A stretch of DNA of 64,000 nt from Mycteria americana. Its lineage: Eukaryota > Chordata > Aves > Ciconiiformes > Ciconiidae. Positions within the stretch are counted from its first letter, which is position 1. Every line of letters begins with the position of its first letter. This document shows, piece after piece, positions 39,951-55,880 of this stretch. The position numbers and the translations under genes were made by a program. Location: positions 29,871,501 to 29,935,500 of the forward strand of contig NC_134370.1 of NCBI RefSeq assembly GCF_035582795.1, in the 5' to 3' direction. Under the pieces are notes generated by a model that saw only the letters and a list, made by a program, of their open reading frames with translations, was not told the origin of the DNA and searched no databases.

Positions 39951-42900
39951 GGCATTTGGCATCAACATTTTTTTGGACCTTGAAGTTGCTTAGTTTTCAG
40001 TTTCCATTGATGTATAAGCAAATTTCCAAACATTTTCGCCCTGCTACACAGCGTAGAATGTGGCATATTTTTATTTCTGTTTAAAATTAGTGGCTACCAG
40101 GAAATTTAGAGCTACCACAATTACATGTTCTTTATTCCTTTGAAACTAAGGGATTTGAGCAATTTCATCTGCAAGGGTTTGGTTTTGGCTCTCTACTGCA
40201 TGACACAGGTTTTATGTTTGTGCTATTTTGTTGAAGCCAAGAGTTACTCTGGCTTTATAGAGATCTTTGTGGCCTGACATAGAGTAGAAAACAGAGGGGA
40301 GACTTTACTATCTCTAATGTTGTGCCGGGTTTCTCAAATTGTCTAGTTGACAGAAAAATGTGTATGTTGTTTGTGAATACGACATAACATTTGTTGTATA
40401 AAATAATTTTTCACTAATTTAATTGGAATTATCTTTATAGGACTACCTTTCAAATCCTTCTGTTTTCCTTATAGTTTGAATAGCTACCTATGAAAACTTT
40501 GCCCCACCTCTTTGGGATGGGATAGGGTGAGATAGAACAAAAGGAATTAATGACAATAGGCACTTCTCTAATTAAAAATGCTCCAAAAAGTACTTGGGCT
40601 TGATCTGGAGTCCTATACCCCAATTGGTACAATTCTCCATCAGTTCAAGAGCTTACCTGCAATGGTATGTGTGAACCCAGCAGCATAGCAAAAGGGTTGG
40701 ATTTTTCAAAACAGCGCAGGGACTGTGAATCCAGTTTTGATTTTCTACAGTGACTTGAGGATGAAGGGTTCTTGTGGAAGGTTTAAATGTGTCGTCTTAC
40801 AGAAACCACAAGTGCAGAGCTGGGGAGGAAAAAAGTGGTGTACGCAGGTCAGACTGGTCTTGTGCTAGAGTTAAAATCATCAGCAGGTTTAGGGAATGCT
40901 CGTCAGTGTGATCATTTTTTAATTGTTTGGAAACATTAGCAAAGGCCCAAAATCTACAGTGATTTTTATAGAAGTGCTACTGAATGCAGATTGTCCATAA
41001 ATTTTCTATTCAGTACTATGAAATTTTCTTCTTCAAAAACAAAACCAAGTCCAAACCATGGAGTAAGGTGTAAGTTGTTGAGAGTGTTTAGCAAGCCAAA
41101 TAGTGTAACAGTCTATGTGTAATTAGTCTTATTCTTCATTTCTAAAGAAAATAATATTAGTCACCTTCAGTAAATGCTAAATTGTGCCTGCTTTTCCATT
41201 TGGATTGTTTGGTTTCATGTGTCTAGAGGGAAGGTTAAAATTGAAATGTGCATCAGAATGAGTCAAGTTAAAGCAATTATTTCACTTGGGGTTGAATGAA
41301 ATGTTTTCAGATTATTCAACAGTTTTAATTTACTTGCCTTTTTAAAAACACAGATCGCTGTCTAAAAGGGAGCAATATATAAACATCACTTCAGAATGAA
41401 ATATTTCCTTTAGAAGATATTGAATAAACTGTTCCCATGTTTTTGCTGTTTGTACCTAGCCTACATTTGTACCTTGCCTAAAAATATTAGTAGAATTTGA
41501 GCATCATTTGGGTCCTCCCAAAACTGCAGTGTTTAGTGAACTTATTCAAGGTAAAAAAAGTATTTTGTAGCTTTAATTAAATCATGACTGCTGGCTTGTA
41601 CTGAAATAACTCCACAAGTGAGTTGAATTCTTGGAAGTCCATCTCCAGTTCATTTACAAATTACTCCTGGGCAGATCTTTCAGGAACATATTTTCATTGT
41701 AATAAAACAGGTTGCCTTTTCTTATTGTGCTAAAATCACTAAGGGAAGTCTCCTCAAAATTTCAAGATCCCTTTGGGATTTGCTGAGAGTTGACTGACAG
41801 GCAGCTTTGCAATTTGCAAAGAAACATATTTATTTGATTAGGCAGGAGCCCTTTAACCAGTATAGATGAGCTGGGAGTAAGCGAAGGACCCTGCCAATTT
41901 GGATTTTGACTCTGATGCAGTATCCAGAGCTGTCAGCATACCCAAAATGAGATCTCAAAAACTATTGAGCATTAGGTAGCTGAAGGACAGCCATGTGGGA
42001 GGGAAGACAATGCTGGTCTGCTGCTGCTTATTCTGACACTTATTCATTGTGAACTGCAGCTCATGATGTTCAGACAGGAGCTATTTGTAAACACGCTTAT
42101 TTACCTGTCCTTAACAAGAGTAGCTGGGAGAACATTAGGTAGGCTTGTCACAGTGTGGCTAGAAAATTATTTCTTTATCTAAATGGCATTTGTGTTAGAA
42201 AATCATTAGAGAATAGATGAAGCTATTTGGAAGCAAGTATTTCAAATATCACAAGTGGATGGTTGGAGGATACATCAGTGTCACATGTGAAGGCCAGTGA
42301 GTGGGCGTGTGTTTCAGTGTCTGTATGAAGGGTGAGTCGGTGTACATGCAGTGACATTTTTTTCTATGGTTTTGGACTCAGAAATGTATTCCTCATTTAT
42401 ACTAAGGCCTCTACACACCCTGGTAATGCTTAGTGAGGTTTTCTCTCCTACAGAGACGTGCTCCTGGCAGTGTTCTTTGTCTCTTTCTCTGTATCATTGG
42501 ATATGGGTCTAACCAGAGATATCAGACTTGAGTATTTCTGAAATTTCTGGCTGTATGTGGTCTTGAATTCTGTCTAGCCCTGTCTCTTGTTTCCAATTCA
42601 GATACAACTGAAAAAGCAACAGGAGAACATTATCGAGAACATTAGAATAATTTTATTAGGGGACTGAGCCAACTAATTTGAAGTCATTGGAAAAGTTTTA
42701 ATGTAACATTCACAACATGTATAGCAGCTTGTGATATGATGCAGTTTTGTAGTACTGTATACCTTGGGGCCAGAACTCAGCTGCTCAGAGCTCGTGCTCA
42801 GTGTGGCTGTGTACTGAGGTACAATTAAACAGCCGCTTCTAAACTGTCTGTTCACTTCTCTGAACCTGGGGCTAGAAATAGACCCCCAGCCACCATATGA

Positions 42901-44472
42901 CCTAAATATGTACCAGATGGAACAAATCCGGAGGGACTTCTCTGCCCGCCTAGGATTAGCCATAAGTCTGTGCTTTTTAGTCTCATATCCTACCCTGCAG
43001 CTGACTTTTCTGTTTTGCAGAAAAGTGACAGCAGAATATTGCTGGCTACCTGGGCCTTATTACGCTGGAGGTTTCTCTTGCATGCGTGAGATCCTCAGCG
43101 CTCCTGAAGCATCTGGCATCAGGCACTTTCTGAGGGAGGCTACTGGGTTAATTGAGCCACTGGCATGGAGAGCATTCCTGTGTTTCTCTGCGGCATTGTG
43201 TTCCTCAGCCTGTCTGGACACAGTGGTGTTAGATGGGCTTTCTTGTACATACTGGTGCTCTGGTAACGATAGGAGGTTGTGACTGTCTGCAAGCTCATGA
43301 ATACTTGATGTGGAAAGAGAGCAGTACTGCAGCCAAGGGGAGAATGGGATTCACCCAAGCTAATTCAATATTTCCTTGCTGATGTTGCCAGTTTTTAGTA
43401 TAAATGACTAAAACATTCGAGGCCAGAAGCACCAGGTTTTGATAGCAGGATTTGGAAGACATAGGAAAACTCAATGTATTCAAGTCATCGGTGGATTTAG
43501 CTAGACGCCGATGGTGGTTCATTAACCTTCAAGTCCACTCATGTGCTGTGGTGCTAGAAAATCGTGCTATAGTGGTATAGTTCTCCCTGCTCTTGTGGCC
43601 CTGTGTGCCTGATAAAAGGAGTCGGTACAAACCTGCCAGGCTGCATTAAGTAGGGGAGTCTGGTGCAGAAAGTGATCCATAGTTTTCTGTGCATTCTGTG
43701 ACAGAGAACCCTTCTCCTCCTGCTTTGAGTTTCCAGCAGACCCTGAATTAGCCATGCAGACTTGTTTTTTGCTTATTCTCCAGCAGTAGGAAAACCTGGA
43801 TGCTTTGTGATAGCTCTGTGTGAGAAACCAAGCCCTGTACACAGCTTTTACTCTTTACAAGAGATAATTGGGATCAGGAATCAGAAATTATAGTGCTATG
43901 TTCTTGACTTTATTTTTTTAATGAAGAAAAAAAAATCAAATGAATGATATTGATGTGAATGATTTTACAACCTTTGACTTTGATATGACATGTACCTGCA
44001 TTTTTATACTGTTTACAGTGAAAGGGTCATTAAAATAGATAGACAAGAGACTACCTCTAGATTGTACACGGAGTTAGAACAATGTCTTTAAGAATGAGTT
44101 CTGAATGTTATCTCCCAGTTGAAAGTGGACAAATTAAGAAATTACGTGTAACAGCGTGCCTTGGCCAGGGAGCCAAGAAAATATCTGGGACATGCTAGAT
44201 AGAGACTACATAAATGATACTTTATTTCTGTGTGGGTTTTTTTTCTTTCTTTTTTGCTTGACAATATGCAAACCTATATATACATATTGCATATATACAC
44301 ACCATGTGATAATGCAAACCCACTCACCTTTGAATGCTATGTACAGTTAACTTTGCTACATTTGTTTATTACCATAGTCTTATTTGAGTAACTGTGTCCT
44401 CCCTTAGTGTTTGCTCTCTTGCAGTCACTCTTCCTTTATTTGATCCTGCAGGGGTATATTGCAGCATAATTA

Positions 44473-44485
44473 TTTCCATGGTAAC
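44473..44485. promoter_or_regulatory. RFX X-box-like motif
   Basis: The sequence tttccatggtaac reads on the minus strand as GTTACCATGGAAA, close to the RFX X-box consensus GTNRCCATGGYAAC but with an imperfect second half. The flanking 'aggctgtaattccataaac' and the segment at 44575-44640 look like conserved non-coding DNA. Binding is inference. Confidence 0.25.
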
Positions 44486-45057
44486 AGGCTGTAATTCCAT
44501 AAACAGAAGATTGAGTTTGTTCTATGATCAGGAAGCAGCTGGAGCGCCATGAAGGCTGATTTTTCAGCAATGCTGAGATCCTGCAACCCTTATTGATATA
44601 TTAATGTAAATCAGCTGAATTTCTTTCTCCCTCTGCAAATCCTCCTTTAAAGAGAAAGGTGCACAACACAGTGTTGAAACTGGAGGGTGTGTAAACTGAA
44701 AAGTTGGGGGGGATGCTTAAGAAGTTCAGAATTTTTCCTCATTTTCTTGTTGTCGTTTTAAGAATTAAAGTGACTGGGTTTTTTGAAGGTATTCTTGGAA
44801 GACCTTCATGGTCCTATGAGTATTAGCACAGGCAGACCACAGAATTCATTATAGCAGATCTTCAGTTTATTGGGGGATTACGTTATTTTCATTACTTTCA
44901 TCATTACCACCTAATTATTCTATATGTATTTTAATGGATTTATGGCAGTTAATGTTTGGAAAAGTGCATTCTGTCCTTTGAACAGTCTCTCAGAAACATA
45001 CATAGTAATTTCCTAGGTTTTCTCCTTAGAAAGAAGTGAAATTGTGTGTGTATAAAA

Positions 45058-45072
45058 TATATATATATATAA
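45058..45072. repeat. (AT)n microsatellite
   Basis: Seven or more AT units in a TA-rich context, read directly. Confidence 0.85.
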
Positions 45073-46081
45073 TTAAATAAAATACTTGTACTGGGTAAGC
45101 TCGAGGAACTGAGAACAGCCTAAAGCTCACATTCTCATTTTCATCCTAATCAATGTGCTTCTAACACATGTCTTGCAGCTAATAAAAGTCTGAATGGAGC
45201 CTCATCTACCCTGCAGACTATCAAAATTTAAGCTTCTACTTTAAAGAAGCCATAAAAATCTTTTGCTCAGAAAGCCAAGGGTAAAATCTCATGTAAAACA
45301 CATTGTGCTTAGACCAAAGTATACCAAGTATCTAAACTCCAAAAGAACAAAAAACCACAACCCTACAAACACACCAAACTCCACAAGCTATGGTTTATCT
45401 CTGAATAACAAAAGTAGATCAGGCTGATCAGCTTGATGTCAGCAGTGAATGCTCCTTTTTCTAGTGCAGAGAGAGAAAAGAAGAGGAATATTTTCTAAAG
45501 AGAGAGTCAAAGGATATTTGCATGACTACAGAGCTTTCCAGCGAGTGAGGAAGGAGAGTCAATTGCTATTGCAGAGATCTGTAGCTTCCCAGCAGGAGAA
45601 CTATGGTGGGAAGCTCAACCTCAGAGAAACGAGACTGTTCATGGAAATAGCAGACTCTTTTGAGAAAGTTTAAGCAGACTTTGAATGCCTTTCCATGTTT
45701 CTGAGATTATAAATCAGTGATCTTCTAATTTTCTGAATTTACACTTGACACAGCTGTAATATGCCCTATGATAGAATGGCAATTGGGGTTACTGGCACTC
45801 TCTATCATTTTGCTGGACTAAATAGGCAGACTGTGGCTGACAGCACAGCTGGGAGACTTGATACCAAATCAGCCCTCTAATGGTCCTTGGAGTAGTTCCC
45901 TTGTAAACACTGGAGGTGGATCACAAATGGGAATTGTCTGTTAAAGCAATGATGAACAAGCTTGAGGAAGGAAGCTGACTCCAGCAATATTCCATTTGCT
46001 CTGATTACTGTTATTTTTAAAGTACTTTTAATTAGAAGCATGCGTGAAAATGAATCCAGATATAACCCAAAACTGTCATTT

Positions 46082-46190
46082 AAAAAAAAAAAAAAAACCC
46101 AAACCCAAAACAAAATGAAAAACCCCAAAACAAAACAAACAAACAAAAAAACCCCCAAAACCAAAAAACCCAAAACCAACCAAACTCCAT
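46082..46190. repeat. A-run followed by A/C low-complexity tract
   Basis: Starts with a run of 16 A at 46082-46097 and continues as about 90 bases of A and C (AAACCC, CCCCAAAA and AAAC units) with one TG interruption. On the minus strand it is a T/G tract with several GGG, GGGG and GGGGG runs, so a relaxed G-quadruplex is possible there. Confidence 0.85.
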
Positions 46191-46246
46191 AAAACCTCCA
46201 AAGCCAAGCTGTGGTTCTGCTCCTCTGTCCCAATTAGCAGAGGCAG

Positions 46247-46345
46247 TGTAAGGCCCAGTTCTCCTTTGTGTAACTCCATTTGTTTTAAGTCTTAGTCACA
46301 ATGTGAAAGTCTGAGCTGATTGGAATTGAAGCCTGATTTAGCCCG
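46247..46345. repeat. Possible ancient inverted-repeat element relic
   Basis: The words 'aaggcccagttctccttt' then 'gtgtaactccatttg' resemble one arm of an old amniote palindromic repeat (GGCCCAGATTCTC followed by GTGTAAATC/ACTCCATTGA). The matching arm on the other side is barely visible. Weak call. Confidence 0.25.
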
Positions 46346-49300
46346 AGCATCGCCTGCAGCCAGGATTCCCCCTCCCGTGCACCTTTAGGTGCTGCTTGCT
46401 TTCTCTCTCTCCCAGGGTGGCTGACGGTGTTCAGATTTTCTGGCAGCGTTTGGCCGTGGCAGTAATGATACCCTGCCTACACCAGGGACTTCCTAAGGGT
46501 AGCACAAAGGCCAAGAGCAGCCTGTGGTGCCATGTAGCACAACTCACGGTTGCACTCCAGCAGTGTGTATGAGATTAGTAGTGCTGCTGGTAGAGACTAG
46601 TAATTCTTATAGGTGAGAGCCTTGAGTTTACTATTGCTCTCTAGGGTGTTGTTTTATACTTTTATTGCTGTTACAGAATTGATTGCATAAATACAAACAA
46701 ATAGAAAACATGATTTGGTATTATTTTTGATTGCGTGTGTTTATATGTGCAAATTTGTGTTGCTGTTGGTTCAGGCTGTAGGTCCCCAAGAAGGTTCTCA
46801 CTGTGATCCCTTTGTGCTGCAAATTTGGGATACCTGATTTTGCATTTGTCTGGAGAAAGGAGCAATATCCAGAAACCAATTTACTGGTCGCAAAGCAGTA
46901 TAGATGTAGGTTTAGGGGAATTCCATGGGAGATACTAATTCATGGAGGAGCTACAGGTGAAAAGAACTGCAAGAATTAATGTTGCCTTCTTGTGGTGCTA
47001 CAGAGTTGTTTTAGACAAAAAACCTGATAGAATATTACAGCTGATAAATCGTTGATGTGAAGAGTAGAGATGGAAAAGACTTGGTAAATTATTCAGTACA
47101 TTTTCCGGATAAAGCAGTGTTTGTTTCTAAAACACTTTGATTTCTACTCTCCAATCCAGACTAATTTTGATGTCCACTACTTCCTAATGGTAATTATTTG
47201 CAGCCTGCCACAGTCTCTCCAGGAAAAGAAAAGTACTTTTGTGGTCAAGGCACAAGACTGGGACTCAAGAGATTTAATTTTTATTTCCTGACTCTGCATT
47301 AGGCTTTGTGCCTGGGCACAGAAGCTTGCTTCTGAAGAGGAAACATGAGGTTCCCTTGCCTCTTTCTCACCTAGATTTCAAATTTGTTTAGTCAGGACCT
47401 GTCTCTTCCTTTTAGATTTAGTTGATTTTTTTCTATTTCTCTTTTTTTTTTTTCCTATTTGTTTTATTTGGAAATAAAGTGTGTTAACAAAATGTCTTAT
47501 TTTGCAGAATAATGAAATACTTGAGAGGCATCTTAAAACAGAAATTATTTTATTATAATCAGCCCTCAATGGTGTTAATTCTCTGCTTGCAAAGCAGACA
47601 ACACTAGTTTCCTAAAAATATTAAGGAAAATCATTTTCTATACATTCAGCTCACATCTTGCAGTTGGTTCTACAGTTTGTAAGTGCAAGCCCAGTCTCGT
47701 TAGCCTAGAAGACCTGACGCTGACCACTGTGCATTTGATTCTGCAGGCTGCAAAGACTTTTTGTATGGCAGGAATTCCATTTTCACAGTGCCAGATTTTC
47801 TCCCTGAGCTGCTTATTTCTTTTCCGGAACACTCATTTTTGAATGTTATTCTGTGCTAAGAAACTACCAAGTTTTATGATCAGATTGTACAGTAAAGCCC
47901 ATCTCCAACTTCATGGGCACGTAGGTTTAAGGGAAGATTTGCATGGGAGTCACTTCTTAAAGTAAAATAGAAAAGGTGGTTGGACATGAAAAAGACCTTC
48001 TCTTGTTCCAAAGAGAAACCTGAATAAAGGCATATATCCTCAAATTGAATTGTTTTAAGATTGTACATGTGGAGGTGTGTCTGTTTAATGCTGAAGCTTA
48101 AAACTGCCAGATTGTTTGATACTGTTGTTATCTTTCAACTTGAACTATGGATGTGTATACAGTAGTATACTGTGTTGTAGTATACAGTAGTTAGTGCTGA
48201 ACCAACTGTGTTATACTGATGTTTTCAAAAGAGTTTATACATCTACTGTCTATAGCTTTAGAAGAGAGATCCCTTGTTTTAAAAGGAAGAAAGAGAACAA
48301 TTTCTCAAGACATGTCTACAAATCAACTATTTGTTTTATGGGCCTGGGTAGTAATGGATAAATGGTGCCTCTGAGAAACATATTAATAACTCTTTGGCAC
48401 AGAAAACCTGGAAAGAAGCAAAGATAAAATTTGTCGGCTTACCAGAAAAGGGGTTTCTTATTCTTTCCATCTGATAAGCTCATAAATGAGCAGAAGTAGT
48501 GAAGTTGTCTCAGAACAGTAGAAGTATTTGGTATCTACCAGTTATGATACAAATAAATTAACAGGAGGCATGTTGTTTGCAATGTTTTCTTTAAAGTACT
48601 AAATAAAGGGGAACAACTAGGATATCCAGATTCCTCCCAGGAAGGAGGACATGGGCCACTTTTAAAACAAAAGTTGCCATTGGTTATGTGGGATCAATAC
48701 TCCTGGGAAATCATTCCATACTTCTCGAGATACTTTACCATGAAATGCAGTGGGTGAAAACCTTGCGGGCAAATACCGATATGGCCAGTCAGTTCTTGGC
48801 AGACGGTGTTCAAATGCTGTATCCAAAAATATGACACAAATGTGCTGAAACACAGAAATGTACAGAATAGGAACCACAATAAAATACATTTACATTTATA
48901 ACCTGAGACATAATCTGATAGACTATGAAAGAGCAAATGCTTTTGAGAGTTATTGAAGGAAAACATTATTAGCTTAAATTTCCACCCCTCCTTGAAGTCT
49001 GTACCATTAGGCCAACACTGGGAATTCGTATAAATCACATTTTCAAATTTGATATAGGATATTAGCTTTCGTTGAGAGATCTGATATGGTCGTTGCCATC
49101 AGTTTGTATTGTCAACACTTGCAAGTGTTGGTTGGCACCGGCACTGCCTGCTGTCAACAGCCCCACTTCATTCCCTCCTGCAGTTTTCTCTCTTCAGTCT
49201 GAGATGTCAAAAACACTTTATTGATTGTGCATTGGGAAACTTAATCTGGTTAAATGGATACTGTCCTATTGTAGAACAACAGGTAGTTGAAGGTGAGAGT

Positions 49301-50596
49301 AGCTAAGCTGATGCTAGTAGAGAAAGATGTAGAAAGGGCGGAAGCAAAGACTGGCCATTCAAATAGGACAAGGTTTCTTTTAACTCTTATGGGAACATCA
49401 GAGAAAAACTACTGAGGAAAATGGTGGACTGTCCATTTCTTCACGTTTTCAAATGAGACAGGATGCCTTTTAGAAGCTATGTGGCCACACACAATTTACT
49501 AACCTCAATATCTGGGGAAGAGGGTGAAATCTAGTGGACTGCAATATACAGGAAGTGAGATGAACGGCCGAGCCTTTCTGGCCTTTTAGTCTGCGTTCTT
49601 TAAAATAAATCCATTGTCTGTCTTGGCAATCTTCTTTGTGGTGGAATTTCCTTTTGTGAAGAACAGTTTCAACAAATTTGCAAGAAAAAAACCCATAAAA
49701 ATGGATGCAGAAGAGGTGTTTCTACCATTTCCTTATTATGAACCTCTAAAGTGCATAAAATATCTGTGAGTTATACATATAAAAGCAGAAGGAAAAGACC
49801 AAACCACACTAAGTGAGGCAGTGTATATGACTATGAAAATGTATTCAGATAGGATTTAATCTAGTGTCCTTTGTAGTCAGCAGGAATCCTATGGTTGATT
49901 CTTGGACATGAAGGTTGACCAAACATAGTCTATTTTGTAAAAAGCACGCAGGCTGTTTTGGTGTTCTTAAAATCACTCTGTCAACACAGTAACTGTAGAT
50001 TTTTGCACGGTATCTTTCATGAAAACTGAACCAGAAACTTAATCCCTTTCAATTGCCTACCTGAACAGAAAAGCTTCTGCAGTGTTGAGTGGAGTGCTCT
50101 GAGTATCTAGGCTTTCTGAAACTCCTCCTTCACACAGTGGGAGGAGGAAATTCCTGGATTTTTTGCAGGGGTTCCAATGAAGTCCCTATAAGCTCAACAC
50201 TCAACATTCTCTGTGTGCTGAAGCATTGCAACCAGTCACGTAACGTCACTGGTTGTTGTCACTCCTATCTCTTTTTCCATTCTCTTCATTCGTCTCTTGC
50301 TGAGTGAAGCAAGGAAATATACTTATAAAAATTGAAAAGGGATCATAACACCTAAATTCTGGGAAATGCATGTCAGAATTAATAATTCCTTATTTTTGTG
50401 GGACAGTGAGTCTTTAAAGATTGTGTGATCTGGAGTGTATGAACCCTTTTTTTCCCCCCAGTGTGGTAGACTGGTCAAATCTGAAGATTTCATCCAACCT
50501 CTTAGTAATGTTCTATTCTGAATTGTAAATGGCAAGCTTAATGTTTTTAAATTGCAGATTTCCCATCTTTTCATCTATATTTACGTAAGAATTTGA

Positions 50597-52103
<1,507 letters not shown>

Positions 52104-53810
52104 TAGATTCAAAGTTCTTGTCACCTTCAGTGCATGTTTATTAATAAGCTTTAAAACCCAGAGTTGTAATTTTTCATCCTGGAATATACAAATAACTACG
52201 TGGTGTTCACTAGAACAGCTGGGTGAGTGATGCGTAAAAATTACATATCTCATTCAAAAGTGTCAGGACAATCAAACTGGTTATTCAGCTCACACATTAA
52301 CAGAATTGTTCCGTCAGCTGTGCTGAGTGAATCATACTGGGGGGAAAAAATGTACAGTTGTGAAATGCCTCATTTTAAGTTAGTTTGCTTGAACATATTC
52401 TGTGTATTTTGGATGAGCTGTTCACATATTTAACTTGAAAATTCTGTCGCTACTTTCTTTAAGATAATGAGGGGTGGATCCTTCTCCTACTCAACATACG
52501 GGAAAAGTCTAGTTGGCTTTGCCGGGAGAAGTTAATTTGCCTGATTTTTATTGACTTCATCATGAATTTTCTATGCGCTGAGTTATAGTATTTTAATGTT
52601 TGTTTGAAATAATATTTTTTTCACATTCTCTTGCTGAAAGTAACAATTTGAAAACTAAACAGGAAAAGGAGGCCTCTGTCTACCCTTTTCATATTACTTT
52701 ATAAAGATAAAAACTTGTTTAAAAAATGAGAAAACAAAATGTAATTGGTTTAGTGTGTAGAGAAATTACCACAGTCATCTGAGTCTGGGATGTGCACTGT
52801 GGGACTGCAGAAGATTGGTGAAGCTGGGTTTCCATGGAGAAAGCCTGTAGCAAAATATGACTCCTAGGAGATCTGCATCCAGATCTACACGCCTCTCCCC
52901 GCTGACAGCTTGCTATGCCATTTTTCCCTTCCTGGGATGGTGATTAAAGGTGTGGAAAGTGCGGATAAACTCCCCCCTTGTCCCACCATGATGGGAGGAA
53001 TGCTAAAAAAGTCAGTGTTAAATTTATGCGGTTCGATTACAAACTAGAGTCAGCAAGTTACTTGTCGTTCTGTAAACTGTGGGACTGGGATTTGAGGGTG
53101 GTTACGCAGCACGAAGCAAGGGTGGTTCCTGTAGCCTCCTCTGCACAGAGTTGCTGATTTACCTTTGCACAATTAATTTGAATTCATAGGAGAGAACGGG
53201 GCCTTTGAAATTTGATGTCAATGAGTAATGAAACTATACCTTTCAAGTGCCTTTATTAATGTATGAATAATGACCAGAGCAACTAATTAAACACTCTTTC
53301 CTCTGCTTTCTGGAAAGCAAAGCCCTCTTGAACAAAGACCGATACAGACCTGTTCACTTATATCTCTGTGGCTGATTTACAGTGCACTTGATGGGGTAAA
53401 TGTCCACAAGCTCACTGTTGTTCTTCTGTTTCAAAGAGACTTTTTCAAAAAGCCGAGTGAGCAACTTGTGAGACTTTTAGTGGCCAGCAGTCATAATTTT
53501 CTATTAAGTAAAACTAGTCTTTCAGTTGCTGATACAATTTAAAAGGAGCGGCACCACATTCTGCTCATTTTCATACTGATGGAAAGGCAATGTCACAGTG
53601 ATCTGTGTTCCCACTGATCTCGGGAAGTGAGGAGGTATCCCACATCCAGCTGTGTGCCTGGTATGAGGAAGAATTGCACTGCTGTAAGTGGGGTGACAAT
53701 TTGGTTCAGTTTCTGCTTTGAATTTCAAATACTAACCTTTGGCCAGGATTTCTTTAGCCCTATTCATAAAGTTGCCAACATCTTTATTTTATCAAAGAAA
53801 CAGAAACCTT

Positions 53811-53828
53811 CCCCCCCCCCCCCCCCCC
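53811..53828. repeat. C18 homopolymer
   Basis: Eighteen consecutive C residues, the longest C run in the window. The opposite strand is a G18 run. Length may be uncertain in the assembly. Confidence 0.9.
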
Positions 53829-55837
53829 ATGGATTCCTTTAAATCAAGCATTTGAAGAGAATGTTTGCAAAAATTTAAATAAATGGACCACAATTTTTAA
53901 GACAAGAACCAGCAGAAATGAACTCTTTGGCTTCAAAAATGAGTTTGGAAACAAGATACTATGCTGCGATTATTTTTTAAATGCCCCTTCATTGAGTGTG
54001 CTCCCGGCATTTGCTGTATTAATACAACAACATAGTCTAATTACACTCTCAGCCTTGGGTCTTCAATTAGGTCTGTACTTTGAGATCTGTTAGGAAGGAC
54101 TTGGACTAACATAGGGTACCACCAGCAGAGATCCAAATACAGGATTGATCCCTGGTGCTGTAACACCACTTCTTTGCTACTCAGAAAAGCAGCTTATTTA
54201 TGCTTGGTCTTGAAAGAGCAAATCTCATACATAGTGCTGTAGAACTACTTAAAAACAGTAAAGCATTTCAAAGGCAAGTGAATCTCACAGACTAATATGG
54301 GGGAGTTGTTAACTTCTCTGTCCACTGGCTTATTTAAGCTCACTTGGCTTTCCTTCTCCTTCCCATTTTACTCTTTTTATAACTACTATTGTGCAGTGGA
54401 AGAAATACATGAAATATTTACACGCTGAATGAGTGGAAAGGTACCTAGACAAGAAAATAGAAAAGTTATGTTTCTGGCATCTACCTCCAACTACAAAAAT
54501 TGAATAGAACTAAGGTGTTGGGGAAAAGGTGAATTAATGAAGCTACATATGTATGACTGCAATCATTGAAATCACAAAGAAATGTACCTTTAATGAATGA
54601 TTCAGGGTGTGGAATGAGATGCAGATCAGCTAGCAAGCCCACTTTAAAAGGTTTAAAATATTTAATGCATTGGTAATCATCCTTCTGTGATGATGACCAG
54701 ACCGTGTTTAAAGCGGTCTCCAAACTGGAGTGTGAAAAGTTCAGTCTCTGCTAATGCTTCATCCTCTTGAAGCATTTTGACTTGGGAGATTGGAACTCTG
54801 TCCTTTCTGCTGATGTGTTTAATTTCCAGCCATATTGTATCACAAACACTCCTTTTTAAAATGCTTTTATTCCTCTTGACCTATCATGGGACTTCAGGGC
54901 TGTCTGCACTAGATAAATGATATCTCACATATCAAAGTGAATGATGATCCCTGTTTCCTTTTCCAATACTATTAGAAAAGTATTGCTTTCCTTGGTGTTT
55001 CTTAAGCAGAAATGCTTTTAATTTATGATGCTAGAATATAAATGTTGACTGCTCTATTTTTGCAGTTTAAGGACAGCTAGTCTTTTATGCACCTATTGCA
55101 AAGGACAAATAAGAGAGCCAATTACTATCATTAATCTTTTTGCTAATTCACAAAGGCTATGAGATCCTAGGCATAATTTCCTACTGTTATCAGTTGCTGT
55201 CATTAAGAGTCTTGAACAATGTGCAGAGCTAGGGAAAATTAAAGGTATGAGCATCAGCCAGCCAGGGGAGGATGGTATCCTTCAGCTACATATAAAAATA
55301 ACAGAGATATACTCTCAGCTCATTCTTCATGTGGTCTACATAAAGGAAGAGAATATTAATAGTAAAGTACTATCTGTATGACAACATCAGATACTTGCCA
55401 AATTTAATAATATAAGCACAGCTGACAGTAAAACTAGATTGCTTCTTAAAAATTCCTTGGGAGATGAAATGTGTGTTAACCAAAAGCTGTACATAAACTT
55501 CTATGGGCATTGTTCTTCTTCATGCATCAAAAAATATTTAGTAAGAGTTTTAATGAGAGTGGCACTTAGGGAGAAATAATCCCTATTCTCTTGATAGGCA
55601 ACAAGAGAGTAACAGTGCATTAAAATTTCCTTCCACTTTTTTTTTTTTTTTGATGCAAGTTCATGACCTTTAATTCCAGGAGGGATTGTGGTAAGTGAAG
55701 TGAGCTTTTTTACTGGCTGTTTCCATTCGCATCAAAGACAGGTTTAGAATCCACCTTCAGAGAAGAACAGAATAATTAGTCCTTCAGTTCAGGAAATCTC
55801 TAATAAGGACAGCTTATGCTTCAGAGAAAGAACACAC

Positions 55838-55880
55838 TTCAGTCCTATTGACTTAGATGGGCTTTCAACATGTCTGAGTC
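55838..55880. repeat. Possible ancient repeat relic with TCCTATTGACTT core
   Basis: The words 'cagtcctattgacttagatg' and 'catgtctgagtcc' resemble the old amniote repeat core TCCCATTGACTTCAATGGG with adjoining text. Short and diverged, so this is a tentative assignment. Confidence 0.25.

Noticed and set aside
42908..43282. 124-codon open frame in intron 1
   Set aside because: No known domain, no convincing splice sites at both ends, and composition like the surrounding intron.
45449..45673. 74-codon charged frame after a TTTTTCTAG acceptor-like site in intron 1, considered as an extra SH2D4B exon
   Set aside because: Exons 1 and 2 join perfectly without it at the conserved Ser-Asn, and the frame ends in a stop with no donor that keeps the reading frame.
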